NCBI RefSeq assembly: GCF_015209595.1
Contig: NZ_JADEYS010000006.1
Coordinates: 1-64,000, forward strand
Length of the DNA: 64,000 nt
Reading direction: 5' to 3'
From: Pontibacterium sinense
Lineage (GTDB): Bacteria; Pseudomonadota; Gammaproteobacteria; Pseudomonadales; Balneatricaceae
The notes under the pieces: model-generated
Database searches by the model: none
The model's input: only the letters and a program-made list of their open reading frames with translations
What the model was told of the DNA's origin: nothing
Position numbers and translations under genes: made by a program
Shown: positions 8,995 to 17,357 of the stretch, piece after piece
Position numbering within the stretch: position 1 is the stretch's first letter
Layout of the letters: each line of letters begins with the position of its first letter

Positions 8995-9325
8995 TATAGT
9001 TGATGGCCTTTTAACCATAGGGGCGCTTTTGCTTACCGGTGCTGCATTTATAGCGTACAATCATAAAAAGTTTTATATTGATAGCCTTTACCCATTTGGA
9101 ATGCTCATCACAATTTCTTTAATGGCATGGATTGCATCGGCTTATTACCACTCTATGCATTTCGCAGAACTAATTAATAGTCACGACAAAGAAGTGGTTG
9201 TTCAATCAATAGATTATTTGAAATATAATGCAGAAATTCTAATATTATTTGGCGCTATCATTGTGCTTTCATTTACATTGCTGATGTTTATACCGAATAA
9301 ATCAAATAATCACAGTAATGATTAA
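8984..9325 (+). CDS. Hypothetical three-TM cassette protein
   Basis: 113 residues with three hydrophobic segments (about 7-25, 36-55, 86-106) and little outside the membrane. The start codon lies within the end of a 20-codon leader ORF and has no Shine-Dalgarno sequence of its own. AT-rich, like other cassettes. Not recognised. Confidence 0.6.
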   Translation: MTSDIVDGLLTIGALLLTGAAFIAYNHKKFYIDSLYPFGMLITISLMAWIASAYYHSMHFAELINSHDKEVVVQSIDYLKYNAEILILFGAIIVLSFTLLMFIPNKSNNHSND

Positions 9326-9376
9326 AGTAACTATGAATGCAAATCTAATAGCTTTAAACCACTCCAGTGCAGTCAT
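9302..9376 (-). CDS. Small antisense-strand membrane peptide (24 aa) in cassette 2
   Basis: On the minus strand the ATG at 9376 has AGAGG about 9 nt upstream and opens a 24-codon frame: MTALEWFKAIR then a hydrophobic stretch of I, V, T and F to the stop. It overlaps the 3' end of the plus-strand gene by 24 bp. Cassette 1 has the same layout, a plus-strand membrane protein with a tiny minus-strand TM peptide. Low certainty because of length. Confidence 0.35.
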   Translation of the reverse strand: MTALEWFKAIRFAFIVTLIITVII

Positions 9377-9411
9377 TTCATTCAACCTCTAATTTTGGTT
9401 TGAGCCGACAT

Positions 9412-9467
9412 TATAACAAACACTTGCACCGGACCGCCTACGGCGTCCGTTGAAGTGGGCGTTAAAA
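9412..9467 (+). other. attC site 2
   Basis: ATAACAAA ... GCGTTAAAA, with arms CACTTGCACCGGAC and GTCCGTTGAAGTG forming a hairpin around GCCTACGGC. A textbook short attC of about 56 bp with an unpaired base in one arm. Confidence 0.8.
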
Positions 9468-9494
9468 TTCAAAAGCAGGGAGGCATAGCTCGCT

Positions 9495-10418
9495 ATGAGT
9501 ATAGTATTTCTATTTGGAGCGGGGGCGAGTGCATTTTCAGGAGAATGTTCCCGAGAGCCTCCCCCTTTAGGGAATGAGTTGTTTGACCGCCTTGTCAAAA
9601 TTGGTAGCCCAGCATCGGAATTAAATGATAAATATGGCGAAACCTTCAGAAAAGATTTTGAAGCCGGAATGCGGGAAATTGCGAGTAACGAAGGTGCTCT
9701 TGCAATACCGCTTTTAAGGCAAATTGGTAAGTATCTTGGAAGTATTGAGGTAAGGTCAGGTAATACGTATTGTGAGTTTATTAAAGAGATTCAACCTTAT
9801 CTAAATGAAGTATGTTTAGCTACGCTCAACTATGACTGTTTGCTAGAGCAAGCATTGAGTATTTTAAATATTGATTTCTCATTAAAACCCTTTTGCACAG
9901 ACGATGTTGGTCCCAGCTTACTAAAATTGCACGGTTCATCAAATTGGCTTCCAGTCATACCTGAAAATTTAGCTTTGTCGAATGTGGTTGTTTCAAATCC
10001 CGAAATGGCTTTAGTGAGTGGAGTCACAAAAGCATGTTATGCATCGAGTACTGAAGCTATAGAAAAGTGGCATGAGGAAGAACGCTTTTCGTCATTGGCA
10101 CCTATAATGTGCAACTATGCAGAAGGCAAAAATTGCATGGTTAATCCTGAGGTGGTGGCGCAAGTCCAAGAATTTTGGGTAAACACTATTGCTCAGGTAA
10201 AACTAGTCGTACTTGTAGGTGTAAGGTACATTAGCGAAGATACCCAAGTTTGGGATTGTATAGAGGCTTCTGAATGCGAATTGGCAGTTATTAATCCTGA
10301 TAAAAATGAGGTTCTGCAATTAAACACTAGGTTTCCTACCAAAAATGTTCGTGATATAGGAAACGGGTTTTCTGAATCCATGCCGGCCATAGTAGAAATG
10401 TTGAAAAATGGTATTTAG
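9495..10418 (+). CDS. SIR2-like domain protein in an integron cassette (candidate defence NADase)
   Basis: 307 residues. The nucleotide-binding start is FLFGAGASAFSG. The SIR2-like core shows LATLNYDCLLEQA (Asn expected for NAD hydrolysis) and LLKLHGSSNW (catalytic-type His). A C-terminal segment VVLVGVRYISEDTQVW completes the fold. GGGAGG lies upstream of the ATG. In the DSR, Thoeris and related anti-phage systems this fold hydrolyses NAD to stop infection; that role here is inferred. No other domain such as TPR or SLOG is fused. Cassette flanked by attC 2 and attC 3. Confidence 0.75.
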   Translation: MSIVFLFGAGASAFSGECSREPPPLGNELFDRLVKIGSPASELNDKYGETFRKDFEAGMREIASNEGALAIPLLRQIGKYLGSIEVRSGNTYCEFIKEIQPYLNEVCLATLNYDCLLEQALSILNIDFSLKPFCTDDVGPSLLKLHGSSNWLPVIPENLALSNVVVSNPEMALVSGVTKACYASSTEAIEKWHEEERFSSLAPIMCNYAEGKNCMVNPEVVAQVQEFWVNTIAQVKLVVLVGVRYISEDTQVWDCIEASECELAVINPDKNEVLQLNTRFPTKNVRDIGNGFSESMPAIVEMLKNGI

Positions 10419-10447
10419 AAAGAATTAGGATGAACAATGAAAATATT

Positions 10448-10529
10448 TTAACAAGACAATCAAAGATCGCCCACGAAAAAACGTGGTCTGGACCGTCGCT
10501 ACGCTCCGGCCCTTTATTGCGGCGTTAAG
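10448..10529 (+). other. attC site 3
   Basis: TTAACAAG ... GCGTTAAG, about 82 bp. Contains CCGTCGCTACGCTCCGG, a stem-loop usual in attC centres. The R' core GTTAAGT fits GTTRRRY exactly. Confidence 0.75.
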
Positions 10530-10545
10530 TTGCAAAGGAAGCATT

Positions 10546-11136
10546 GTGCAAAAAGATAACCATTTCGAAGAACTTTATGATCGTGTGCAAAAAACTGCGA
10601 CCAGTCGATTTTACGCCCATGATCGTCTGAAAACGCATCATAATGCTTCCCTTTGGACAATTACCTGTTTCTCAATGGGGCTAATATTCATTCCTCTTAT
10701 TCACACCTTTGGTCTTGAGTCTCGATTCGAACCTTCATACTCAAGCTTCATACAAGTTGTGTTAGCTATAGTCATATTGGTCATTTCAGTTATTTTGAAC
10801 ATGACAAATTTTTCTGTCAGAGCAGATCGCATACATCAATGTGGGATGATATTAAATGCTTTCTCTAGGAGGGTTCATCGTCACATAAATGATAAGTCGA
10901 ATTCAGACGTCTATGATGACTTAGTAAAAGAATATGACGATGTATTGCAGCGATATGAAAATCATTCTCCAATCGATTACTTATTTACTAAAAATCATAT
11001 GAGTAATTATTACCAAAATCCTTGGTACTTTCCTATCTATATTAGGTTCTTATATTGCGTTCAGTTCCTTCCGTATTTATTCCTTTTAGGTTTGGAGATT
11101 ATATGGATATATATGCTTGTAACGCCAAAAACGTAA
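10546..11136 (+). CDS. SLATT-domain-like two-TM protein in an integron cassette
   Basis: About 196 residues from the GTG at 10546, which follows AAAGGA; upstream in-frame starts would run through attC 3. A helical N-terminus (RFYAHDRLKTHH) leads to two TM helices (about 37-60 and 67-85) with a short loop. A long soluble helical tail follows with CGMILNAFSRRVHRH and YDDVLQRYENH, then another hydrophobic segment near the C-terminus. This matches the SLATT pattern (SMODS/SLOG-associating two-TM effector). Such proteins are predicted pore-forming effectors of nucleotide-signalling immunity. No cyclase or SLOG partner is in the cassette. Confidence 0.65.
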   Translation: MQKDNHFEELYDRVQKTATSRFYAHDRLKTHHNASLWTITCFSMGLIFIPLIHTFGLESRFEPSYSSFIQVVLAIVILVISVILNMTNFSVRADRIHQCGMILNAFSRRVHRHINDKSNSDVYDDLVKEYDDVLQRYENHSPIDYLFTKNHMSNYYQNPWYFPIYIRFLYCVQFLPYLFLLGLEIIWIYMLVTPKT

Positions 11137-11201
11137 CAAAGCTAATCAAAAATGCCCTTCGGGCAGGACTTGCTTCGCTTGTCCGTGTTCGCGGCATTAA
11201 G
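11132..11201 (+). other. attC site 4
   Basis: GTAACAAAGC ... GGCATTAAG, with GCCCTTCGGGC and AGGACTTGCTTCGCTTGTCC inner stems. The R' core (CATTAAG) is slightly degenerate. Confidence 0.65.
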
Positions 11202-11226
11202 AGTCAAACAAATCAAGGAGTTATTT

Positions 11227-11415
11227 ATGGCTACATGGGATGAAACAGAGCTTGGAGATGAAACTTGCTCAAATTGTGGGGCTGTCTATTCGGTCACTTA
11301 CAAGTCTTTACCCTTAAAAGACAAAGATGATTTTCGGTGCTCATGCGGCCAACCAATGCGATCTTGGAAAGAGACCGGAATGTATATGTATACCCTCATA
11401 TCAGAAGGCGAATGA
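11227..11415 (+). CDS. Small Cys-pair protein in cassette 5
   Basis: 62 residues from the ATG at 11227, which follows AAGGAG. Two Cys pairs, CSNC and CSC, about 25 residues apart, suggest a small zinc ribbon. Acidic N-terminus. The next gene starts 1 bp after its stop, so the two are co-translated. Function unknown. Confidence 0.6.
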   Translation: MATWDETELGDETCSNCGAVYSVTYKSLPLKDKDDFRCSCGQPMRSWKETGMYMYTLISEGE

Positions 11416-11416
11416 T

Positions 11417-11599
11417 ATGGATGAAGAAATCACAATTGAGCATAATGGCATCACGGTTACTGCTGGGTATTCCGTAATAGGTGATACATTGTCAGTCTAT
11501 TTGCCAAACGGCGAAATACGCACAACCGAATTACGAGGCTTAGAACCAGAATTAGCTGCATTGCCACACTTAAAAAGTTATGCAAATAAGAACACTTAA
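11417..11599 (+). CDS. Hypothetical 60-residue protein in cassette 5
   Basis: Starts one base after the preceding stop. Acidic, beta-rich appearance (EITIEHNGITVTAGY, LSVYLPNGEI). The stop is the TAA of a TTAACAAG box, the start of an attC remnant. Not recognised; probably works with the preceding small protein. Confidence 0.55.
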   Translation: MDEEITIEHNGITVTAGYSVIGDTLSVYLPNGEIRTTELRGLEPELAALPHLKSYANKNT

Positions 11600-11790
11600 C
11601 AAGGCCAAGCACAAATGCGCAACAAGTTGCGCTGGAGACTTCCCCCAGTTTAGTGGATACCTCAATCTAGTCGAGATCAGGTGTCAGATGAAGTCTGAAC
11701 TATTAACCCGGCGGCTGTTTCGGTGGCCACTGTCTCTAGTGGTCACGCGGCTTACAGCCCATGCTAGCAAAGGCATTTAGCCACCAGGTT
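11597..11790. mobile_element. Truncated attC and possible IS3-like terminal remnant
   Basis: TTAACAAGGC at the end of the last cassette gene starts an attC, but no matching GCGTTA end follows. Instead ACTTCCCCCAGTTTAGTGGA (about 11639-11658) resembles the terminal inverted repeat of many IS3-family elements, followed by AGGTGTCAGATGAAGTCTGA. No transposase remains. The array seems to have been cut by an insertion that later decayed. Confidence 0.35.
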
Positions 11791-11820
11791 AATCGTTAAA
11801 ATAATAGGGGTTACCTGTTT

Positions 11821-12792
11821 TTAACGCTTGGAAATACCATTACGCCCAGGGAAATCTGGAGCCAGCTCTCTGGCATTAGGCATTTTCAGCCATAATCTAT
11901 ACAGATGCCGTCTGCGTTCCGGTTCGTCGTAATCTTCGAAGCTTGAGCGGGAATGGAAGATGGTATAGTTATTTGCGAACTGGATATCACCGGGCTCCAT
12001 CAACATATCTAAGCGAATATCCGGGTCTACTAAGATCGCATCAATAAGGTCTAAGGCTTCAACTTCGACATCCGATAACGGCAAGCCAGCATTTTCCTGA
12101 GCGATCTCTATATATTGGCGTAAGTATCGAGCGCTTAACTTACCTTTGTGATGACTAAAGATGGGTGTTAAGCCAACGTCACCGTCATTAAGGTGCTCTA
12201 ACAGGAAGAGGCGGTGAAGAAGCCCAAGGTACTCCGGATGTTTTTCCAGAATTTCATTATAGAGTGTCATCGCACTTGAAAGGCTGCTCATACCGCCGGA
12301 TTTGGCTTTCCGTAGACACAGTAAACCAACAACATCCGACAGATCGGCGTGATAAGGTAGATACTCATTCGTCTCATATACACGAACTTGCTTTGGATCT
12401 ATCGCCCCAATATTTTTCACATGCCCTAGCATATCGCCTTTCATATTCTGAGAAACTGGGGTGCCCATATGAAGGCCTAGACCGTAGTAAATAATAGCTG
12501 CTTCATCATCCGTATATCGTTCAATGGGCAAGCCACGAATGACTATGAAGCCTTTACCGTTTTCCAGCTCCTCGTTGAAGTAATTGATCTCTTCTGTGAG
12601 TGCGGTAATCGGGAAATCTTCTTTGGTAAAGTCGGGGACTGTTAGCCCTTTTTGCTTGACGTTTTCTAAGGCCTTATCGAGTACACCAATGGACTCATCA
12701 GACCAATGATAAATCCATGAACCGTCATCCTTAATATCCTTTCCTTTCCATGCTGATGGACCTTCAATTTTCTCTTTAAGAATGACGCTCAT
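11821..12792 (-). CDS. TauD/TfdA-family Fe(II)/2-oxoglutarate dioxygenase
   Basis: 323 residues. The HxD iron ligands are in PYHADLSDVVGL (about 148-150), the distal His in NNYTIFHSRSSF, and the 2-oxoglutarate-binding Arg in ERRRHLYRLWL. Length fits the family. GAGGAATAGATC precedes the start. Members hydroxylate small acids or taurine-like sulfonates; the substrate cannot be set here. It sits alone next to the cassette array with a decayed region upstream. Confidence 0.8.
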   Translation of the reverse strand: MSVILKEKIEGPSAWKGKDIKDDGSWIYHWSDESIGVLDKALENVKQKGLTVPDFTKEDFPITALTEEINYFNEELENGKGFIVIRGLPIERYTDDEAAIIYYGLGLHMGTPVSQNMKGDMLGHVKNIGAIDPKQVRVYETNEYLPYHADLSDVVGLLCLRKAKSGGMSSLSSAMTLYNEILEKHPEYLGLLHRLFLLEHLNDGDVGLTPIFSHHKGKLSARYLRQYIEIAQENAGLPLSDVEVEALDLIDAILVDPDIRLDMLMEPGDIQFANNYTIFHSRSSFEDYDEPERRRHLYRLWLKMPNARELAPDFPGRNGISKR

Positions 12793-13343
12793 GATCTATT
12801 CCTCTAAAAAGCCAGATTGTTATTATTTGACGCTGTCTTCAACGGATGGTGACTCAACCAACAGGGCCGCATCACGCCAGATGCGATTCAAATCACTGTA
12901 ATCATGATTGCGTATTAAAAAAAATACATAATAAGTATGTTTGTCCATATCAAATGGTTATGGCTTGGGCTTTTGTGCCGTTTTGGGAAAGCGAAGATGA
13001 AACATCAAACTGTTGAGCCTGTTTTCTCAGACTCGCCGAGTGGGTTAGCGGCTCAGCTGCTGCCCGGGGTCTATTTATCGCCCAATCTGCACTAAGCGAT
13101 CAAGTCTCCGTGCTGGAAAGAGGACTCCAGGTAGGACTGTTATCCTGATACGGCGGGCTTGTTGGTATACGCATATTGAATGCGACACCCAGAGTGGTTC
13201 TCGACGGGGTCACGCCGTTTGAGGACTATACCGGAGAGCGTGTCGCACTTGTTCCTTGAATCCTGCGATGCGACTCCTACAGCGATCTGATATATTCCCC
13301 CGCTAGGATAGTTCCCTGATCACAATGTAGGCCGACTCTGTAT
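12793..13343. other. 551-bp region without an intact gene; possible decayed oxidoreductase
   Basis: No complete reading frame. Around 13067-13140 one frame reads IAQSALSDQVSVLERG, faintly like the N-terminal FAD region of GMC oxidoreductases, but stops and frame changes break it on both sides. I treat it as possible gene debris only. The promoter of the cytochrome b562 gene lies at its right end. Confidence 0.25.
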
Positions 13344-13763
13344 ATGAAACTCTCAGCTAAAAAATCAGTACTTAGCTCTTTGCTGCTCACCGTGCTGTTA
13401 ACCTCGGGTAGCTATGCCAGCGCAGGTGAAAGCCTTAATTTGAAGCAAACCATGAAACAGATGCGGTTGCAGTATAAAGAAGCGATGGAGAGCCGTTCAG
13501 CTGAGAGTTTTAATCAACGTATTGAAGCGTTCAAAACGCACCTCAGCAGTGCACAAGGCTATGACTTTTCACCGGATCGCAAAGTGGTATCACTGGAAGG
13601 TTTGGGCAAGGTAGAGCGCTTCATCAATGATATTCCGCTGGCCACAGATGATAATCTAGCCGAGCTTCAGCAACAGCTCAGCAGCATTGACGAACTGCGC
13701 AAGGAATACCATAAAAAAGCCAAGCCGGGCACGTTGGAGTTATTGCTCAGTATCTTTAAGTAA
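13344..13763 (+). CDS. Cytochrome b562 family protein
   Basis: 139 residues with a cleaved signal peptide (ending near SYASAG). The mature part is a four-helix bundle. The Met ligand is in KQTMKQMRLQYKEAM and the His ligand in the R-K-E-Y-H motif near the C-terminus, matching E. coli CybC (Met7/His102, RxxxH). Expected to be a soluble periplasmic haem protein moving electrons. Monocistronic. Confidence 0.78.
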   Translation: MKLSAKKSVLSSLLLTVLLTSGSYASAGESLNLKQTMKQMRLQYKEAMESRSAESFNQRIEAFKTHLSSAQGYDFSPDRKVVSLEGLGKVERFINDIPLATDDNLAELQQQLSSIDELRKEYHKKAKPGTLELLLSIFK

Positions 13764-13770
13764 TCATCAA

Positions 13771-13797
13771 TGGGGGTAGAGAGTGTTTTCTCGCCCC
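13771..13797. terminator. Hairpin between convergent genes
   Basis: GGGG-GTA-GAGA ... TCTC-G-CCCC stem around a GTGTTT loop, placed between the cytochrome b562 stop and the LuxR stop. It could serve both strands. Confidence 0.4.
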
Positions 13798-13803
13798 TGC
13801 TTC

Positions 13804-14559
13804 TCACCCTTGAAAGACCTCCAACAGATCCGGCTTACGGTGCACCCCTAGCTTCTGATACGCCCGTTTCCGGTAGGTCACGATACTCGATTCAGCGAGA
13901 TTGAGTTTGCGGGCGATGGTTTTGGCCGTATGACCCGCCACAATCAGTTCACATATCTGGGCTTCGCGTTCTGAGAGGCCTGCTGCCAGAAGATGCTTTT
14001 GTACCCCGCGTCCCTGACGTTCTTCCCGAAAATGACGCAGTAGCAGCGAGCTGATCAATGCGCTGCTCTGTTCCAGAAACGTGATCTCCTGCTCACTAAA
14101 TCCTGCTTCAGCGGAGCGGTAGAAGTTGATGTAGTAGAGACGTCCGCTTTCCTCATCGTTGGCGGCGATGGCGAACTTTTCCTGAATATCCGGCACGTTA
14201 TAAAAACGGCGTCGATACACCGGGGAGAGGGTTTTTCGCAGCAGCAGTTCACAGGCCGGTTGGGTGGGGTGCTCTGCGGCTTCGGCCGCTAGCTTGGCCA
14301 GCAAGGGGTCGTTCAGATAATTGCCTTCCAGATAGAGTGAGGCGAGTTGCAAGCCAAGTTCCGGACGTTGGATATTATGGGCGAGTCGGCAGCGGGGGCT
14401 GTCCCAGCTATCACAGAACTCAAACACCATGTACTGATCAATGCGGGCGATCTTACTCATCAAGCTGAAGAAGCGCGGATAGAAGCGTTCATAGCCGATC
14501 GCTTCGATGGTCGCAGCCATAGGCAGGTTGATCTGGTCGAAGAGCGTGTCAGCCGTCAT
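13804..14559 (-). CDS. LuxR-family transcriptional regulator
   Basis: 251 residues. The C-terminal GerE helix-turn-helix reads LSEREAQICELIVAGHTAKT and continues ARKLNLAESSIVTYRKRAYQ. The N-terminal 180 residues are an unassigned sensor domain with no response-regulator Asp pocket and no obvious acyl-homoserine-lactone signature. It is divergent from a flavin monooxygenase gene 214 bp away, which it probably regulates. Confidence 0.82.
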   Translation of the reverse strand: MTADTLFDQINLPMAATIEAIGYERFYPRFFSLMSKIARIDQYMVFEFCDSWDSPRCRLAHNIQRPELGLQLASLYLEGNYLNDPLLAKLAAEAAEHPTQPACELLLRKTLSPVYRRRFYNVPDIQEKFAIAANDEESGRLYYINFYRSAEAGFSEQEITFLEQSSALISSLLLRHFREERQGRGVQKHLLAAGLSEREAQICELIVAGHTAKTIARKLNLAESSIVTYRKRAYQKLGVHRKPDLLEVFQG

Positions 14560-14772
14560 AGGGTTATCCGTTATCGATTATCTGTTATCCGCTATCCAAT
14601 ATCCGTTTTGTGCGGGTATCAACGACGGAATCAGTATCCCTTAATCTAGCTGACTTTTTGTCACATTTTTAGGGGGACAAGTGCTTTCGCTCAGAGGCAT
14701 AGGCTGAATAGGACAATAACAACTGCATCAACGGCGGGTGGCTTTAGTCTGCCCATGTGAGGAGTCCTGCTC

Positions 14773-16464
14773 ATGCATTTCCCCGATAGCTCGCCACGAG
14801 CATCACTGTATTACGATTATCAGATCTATCCGTTTCGTCGCCCGCCGGAGCTGAACGGTGACACCCTCCAGCATAAGGTGGTGATTATTGGTGCCGGTCC
14901 GGTGGGGTTGGTCACTGCGCTGGATCTTGCCCGTTATGGTATCCCGTCTGTATTGATTGAAGCCGATGTGCAGGTATCACAGGGCAGCCGCGCCATTGTA
15001 TTTACCCGCCGCTCGATGGAGATATTGCAGCAGGTTGGGGTGACGGACCGGATGCTGGAGAAGGTGCTGCCGTGGCGCTGTGGTAACTCCTTCTATCGGG
15101 GGGAGCGGGTGTTCCGCATGGAAGCGCCCTATGACGAAGATGATCGTTTCCAGCCGATGAACAACCTGCAACAACAGTATCTGGAGGAGTATCTGGTCGA
15201 TCAGGTATTGGCCGAACCGTTAATCGATCTGCGCTGGGGCACCAAGGTCATTGCGATCGACAATCAGCCGGATGGCGTGCAACTGACGCTGGATACCCCG
15301 GAAGGGGAGTATCAATTACACAGTGACTGGCTAGTTGCCGCAGACGGTGCGAAATCGACTATTCGCGGCATGCTGGGGCCGCGTATGGAGGGGGATTCCT
15401 ACACCGGTAACTTCGTGATTGCGGATATTAAGATCAATATTGATCTGCCGACCGAGCGGCTGGCGTATTTTGACCCTGAGTGGAATCCGGGAAATACCAT
15501 CCTGATGCATCGGGAGCCCGAAGGGATCTGGCGTCTGGATTACCAGTTGCCGGAGGGTGAAACCGCAGAGGAAGCCTTGGCACCGGAATCCCTGAATAAA
15601 CGTATTCAGGCTCAGCTCGATATGATCGGCGTGGATGCACCCTGGGAGATGGACTGGTGTTCTGTGTATTCCGCCCGTGCGATGACACTGCCGGATTATT
15701 TGCATGATCGTGTACTGTTTACTGGAGATGCCGCTCATATGCTGCCGATCTTTGGTGTGCGTGGTGCGAATACCGGTTGGCAGGATTGCCACAACATGGC
15801 ATGGAAGCTGGCCTTTGCGATCAAGGGCTGGGCGCCGGAACACCTGTTGGCGAGCTATTCTCAGGAACGAGTGACCGCTGCCCGCGAGATCATCGATGAA
15901 GCGAGTAAAAGTACCCGCTTTATGACGCCGCCGGATCGGGGCTTCCGTTTGTTGCGGGATGCAACGCTGTCACTGTCTTTAACGCAGCCGTTTGTACGAC
16001 CGCTGTTCCACTGGCGTACCTCCCGTGCCCATGACTATCTGGATAGCGTGTTGAACTGTATGCGGGATGATAACGCCGAGTTCAGTGCCGGACCGGTTAA
16101 AGGCGCGCCGTTGCAGAATATTCGCCTGGGTGATGATGACTACCTGTTTGATCGTTTGGGGGCATCTATCTACCTGCTCTATTTCAGCGATCAGGCAGAG
16201 CTGCCCATGGCATTGACCCTGTTAAAGGATGCGGTAACCCGCAGCGGTGTGCCATTTGAGGTGGTGCAGATCAGTCGTAAGCCACTGGCGTCACAGAGCC
16301 ATCAGGTGATCCATGATCCCATTGGACATATGCATCAACGTTACGATGCCTCAGAGGGAACCAGCTATCTGGTGCGCCCTGACCAACACGTATCAGCCCG
16401 TTGGAAGCAGTTTGATAACGGTGACCTGCTCACCGCTATGAAACGCCTGATTAACCTGTCTTAA
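14773..16464 (+). CDS. FAD-dependent monooxygenase (PHBH/MhpA-like)
   Basis: 563 residues. The Rossmann motif GAGPVGLVTALDLARYG is at about 38-54, a DG motif at VAADGAKSTIRGMLG and the second FAD motif at LFTGDAAHMLPIFGVRGANT. The C-terminal thioredoxin-like domain is present. This class hydroxylates aromatic rings with NAD(P)H and O2. Neighbours (divergent LuxR regulator, downstream DUF2783 protein) suggest a small aromatic catabolic operon, but the substrate is open. Confidence 0.82.
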   Translation: MHFPDSSPRASLYYDYQIYPFRRPPELNGDTLQHKVVIIGAGPVGLVTALDLARYGIPSVLIEADVQVSQGSRAIVFTRRSMEILQQVGVTDRMLEKVLPWRCGNSFYRGERVFRMEAPYDEDDRFQPMNNLQQQYLEEYLVDQVLAEPLIDLRWGTKVIAIDNQPDGVQLTLDTPEGEYQLHSDWLVAADGAKSTIRGMLGPRMEGDSYTGNFVIADIKINIDLPTERLAYFDPEWNPGNTILMHREPEGIWRLDYQLPEGETAEEALAPESLNKRIQAQLDMIGVDAPWEMDWCSVYSARAMTLPDYLHDRVLFTGDAAHMLPIFGVRGANTGWQDCHNMAWKLAFAIKGWAPEHLLASYSQERVTAAREIIDEASKSTRFMTPPDRGFRLLRDATLSLSLTQPFVRPLFHWRTSRAHDYLDSVLNCMRDDNAEFSAGPVKGAPLQNIRLGDDDYLFDRLGASIYLLYFSDQAELPMALTLLKDAVTRSGVPFEVVQISRKPLASQSHQVIHDPIGHMHQRYDASEGTSYLVRPDQHVSARWKQFDNGDLLTAMKRLINLS

Positions 16465-16476
16465 GGAGGCTGAGCC

Positions 16477-16695
16477 ATGAACCAAGAAACAATAGGTCAC
16501 ACAACAATGAGTCACAACACACTGAGCACCACTGCACTGGAGCAGGTTTACGATCAGCTGGCAGAAGGGATTACGCAAGCAGGGGCGGAGAAAGAAGCGC
16601 TGTTTCTAACCAAGCTGGCGTTGTTACTGGCGAATCAGGTGGGTGATGCGAATCAGGTTTCTGAGTCCATTGATGAAGCGCTGAAGAACTTGTAA
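16477..16695 (+). CDS. DUF2783 family small protein
   Basis: 72 residues, with a strong AAGGAGG before the ATG and only 12 bp after the monooxygenase stop. The conserved core ALEQVYDQLAEGITQAG, then KEALFLTKLALLLANQVGD, fits DUF2783. The family is commonly found directly behind flavin monooxygenases, so a helper role is likely; mechanism unknown. Confidence 0.8.
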   Translation: MNQETIGHTTMSHNTLSTTALEQVYDQLAEGITQAGAEKEALFLTKLALLLANQVGDANQVSESIDEALKNL

Positions 16696-16712
16696 CGGAG
16701 CCGTCAGATAAT

Positions 16713-16742
16713 AAAAAGCCGCCTCTGGGAGGGCGGCTTTTT
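16713..16742. terminator. Rho-independent terminator
   Basis: AAAAAGCCGCC / GGGCGGCTTTTT around TCTGGGA. Symmetric A and T tracts let it end both the monooxygenase operon and the convergent YceI operon. Confidence 0.85.
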
Positions 16743-16778
16743 GCGTTCTCGGGAGAACGAGGGTCGTACAAGGAAATC

Positions 16779-17357
16779 TTACTTACGGATACCTTCAACC
16801 TGCAGGTCCATGTACACAGTCTCAGACAGTGGGCCCAGGTTGTAGTTGATGCCGAAATCTTTCATCTTGATCTCTGTGGTGCCGGAGAAACCTGCGCGGT
16901 AGCCGCCCCAAGGGTCTTCGCCTTCACCCACTTTGCTCACGTCGATGGTGATGGTTTTCGTCACACCGTGCAGGGTCAGGTCACCGGTCATTTTAGCGGT
17001 GCCGTTGCCGTTGGATTTGAAGCTGGTGCTGTTGAACGTTGCTGTCGGGTATTTGCTCACGTCCAGGAAGTCAGCACCACGGATGTGCTTGTCACGTTCA
17101 GCGTGGTTGGAGTCTACGGAAGTCGTGTCGATTTCTACGTTCACAACAGACGCGTCTGGGTTAGCAGAATCGTAGCTGAAGTCGCCGTCAAATTTGTTGA
17201 AACGACCCAGCAACCAGCTGGTGCCGAGGTGGCTCACGCGGAAACTGACAAATGCGTGCGCGCCTTTGGTATCGATTGCGTAATCCGCCGCCTGAACAGG
17301 GGCCGTAGTTGCCAGCAGGCCAGCGAAAGCCAGGCCAGAGATCAGTGATTTTTTCAT
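16779..17357 (-). CDS. YceI family periplasmic protein
   Basis: 192 residues. Signal peptide to APVQAAD, then a lipocalin-like YceI barrel with [36 protein letters not shown] and a C-terminal FGINYN. Family members bind isoprenoid-type lipids, probably ubiquinone precursors. The first codon overlaps the last codon of the cytochrome b561 gene (ATGA), a standard yceJ-yceI pair. Confidence 0.87.
   Translation of the reverse strand: MKKSLISGLAFAGLLATTAPVQAADYAIDTKGAHAFVSFRVSHLGTSWLLGRFNKFDGDFSYDSANPDASVVNVEIDTTSVDSNHAERDKHIRGADFLDVSKYPTATFNSTSFKSNGNGTAKMTGDLTLHGVTKTITIDVSKVGEGEDPWGGYRAGFSGTTEIKMKDFGINYNLGPLSETVYMDLQVEGIRK

Noticed and set aside
11597-11790. Complete insertion sequence
   Set aside because: Only one end-like motif is seen and no transposase frame exists.
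12995-13095. tRNA-like stretch (GCCGAGTGGGTTAGCGG)
   Set aside because: It resembles a D-arm of tRNA-Ser/Leu, but no T-arm (GTTCGAATC-like) or acceptor stem pairing follows.
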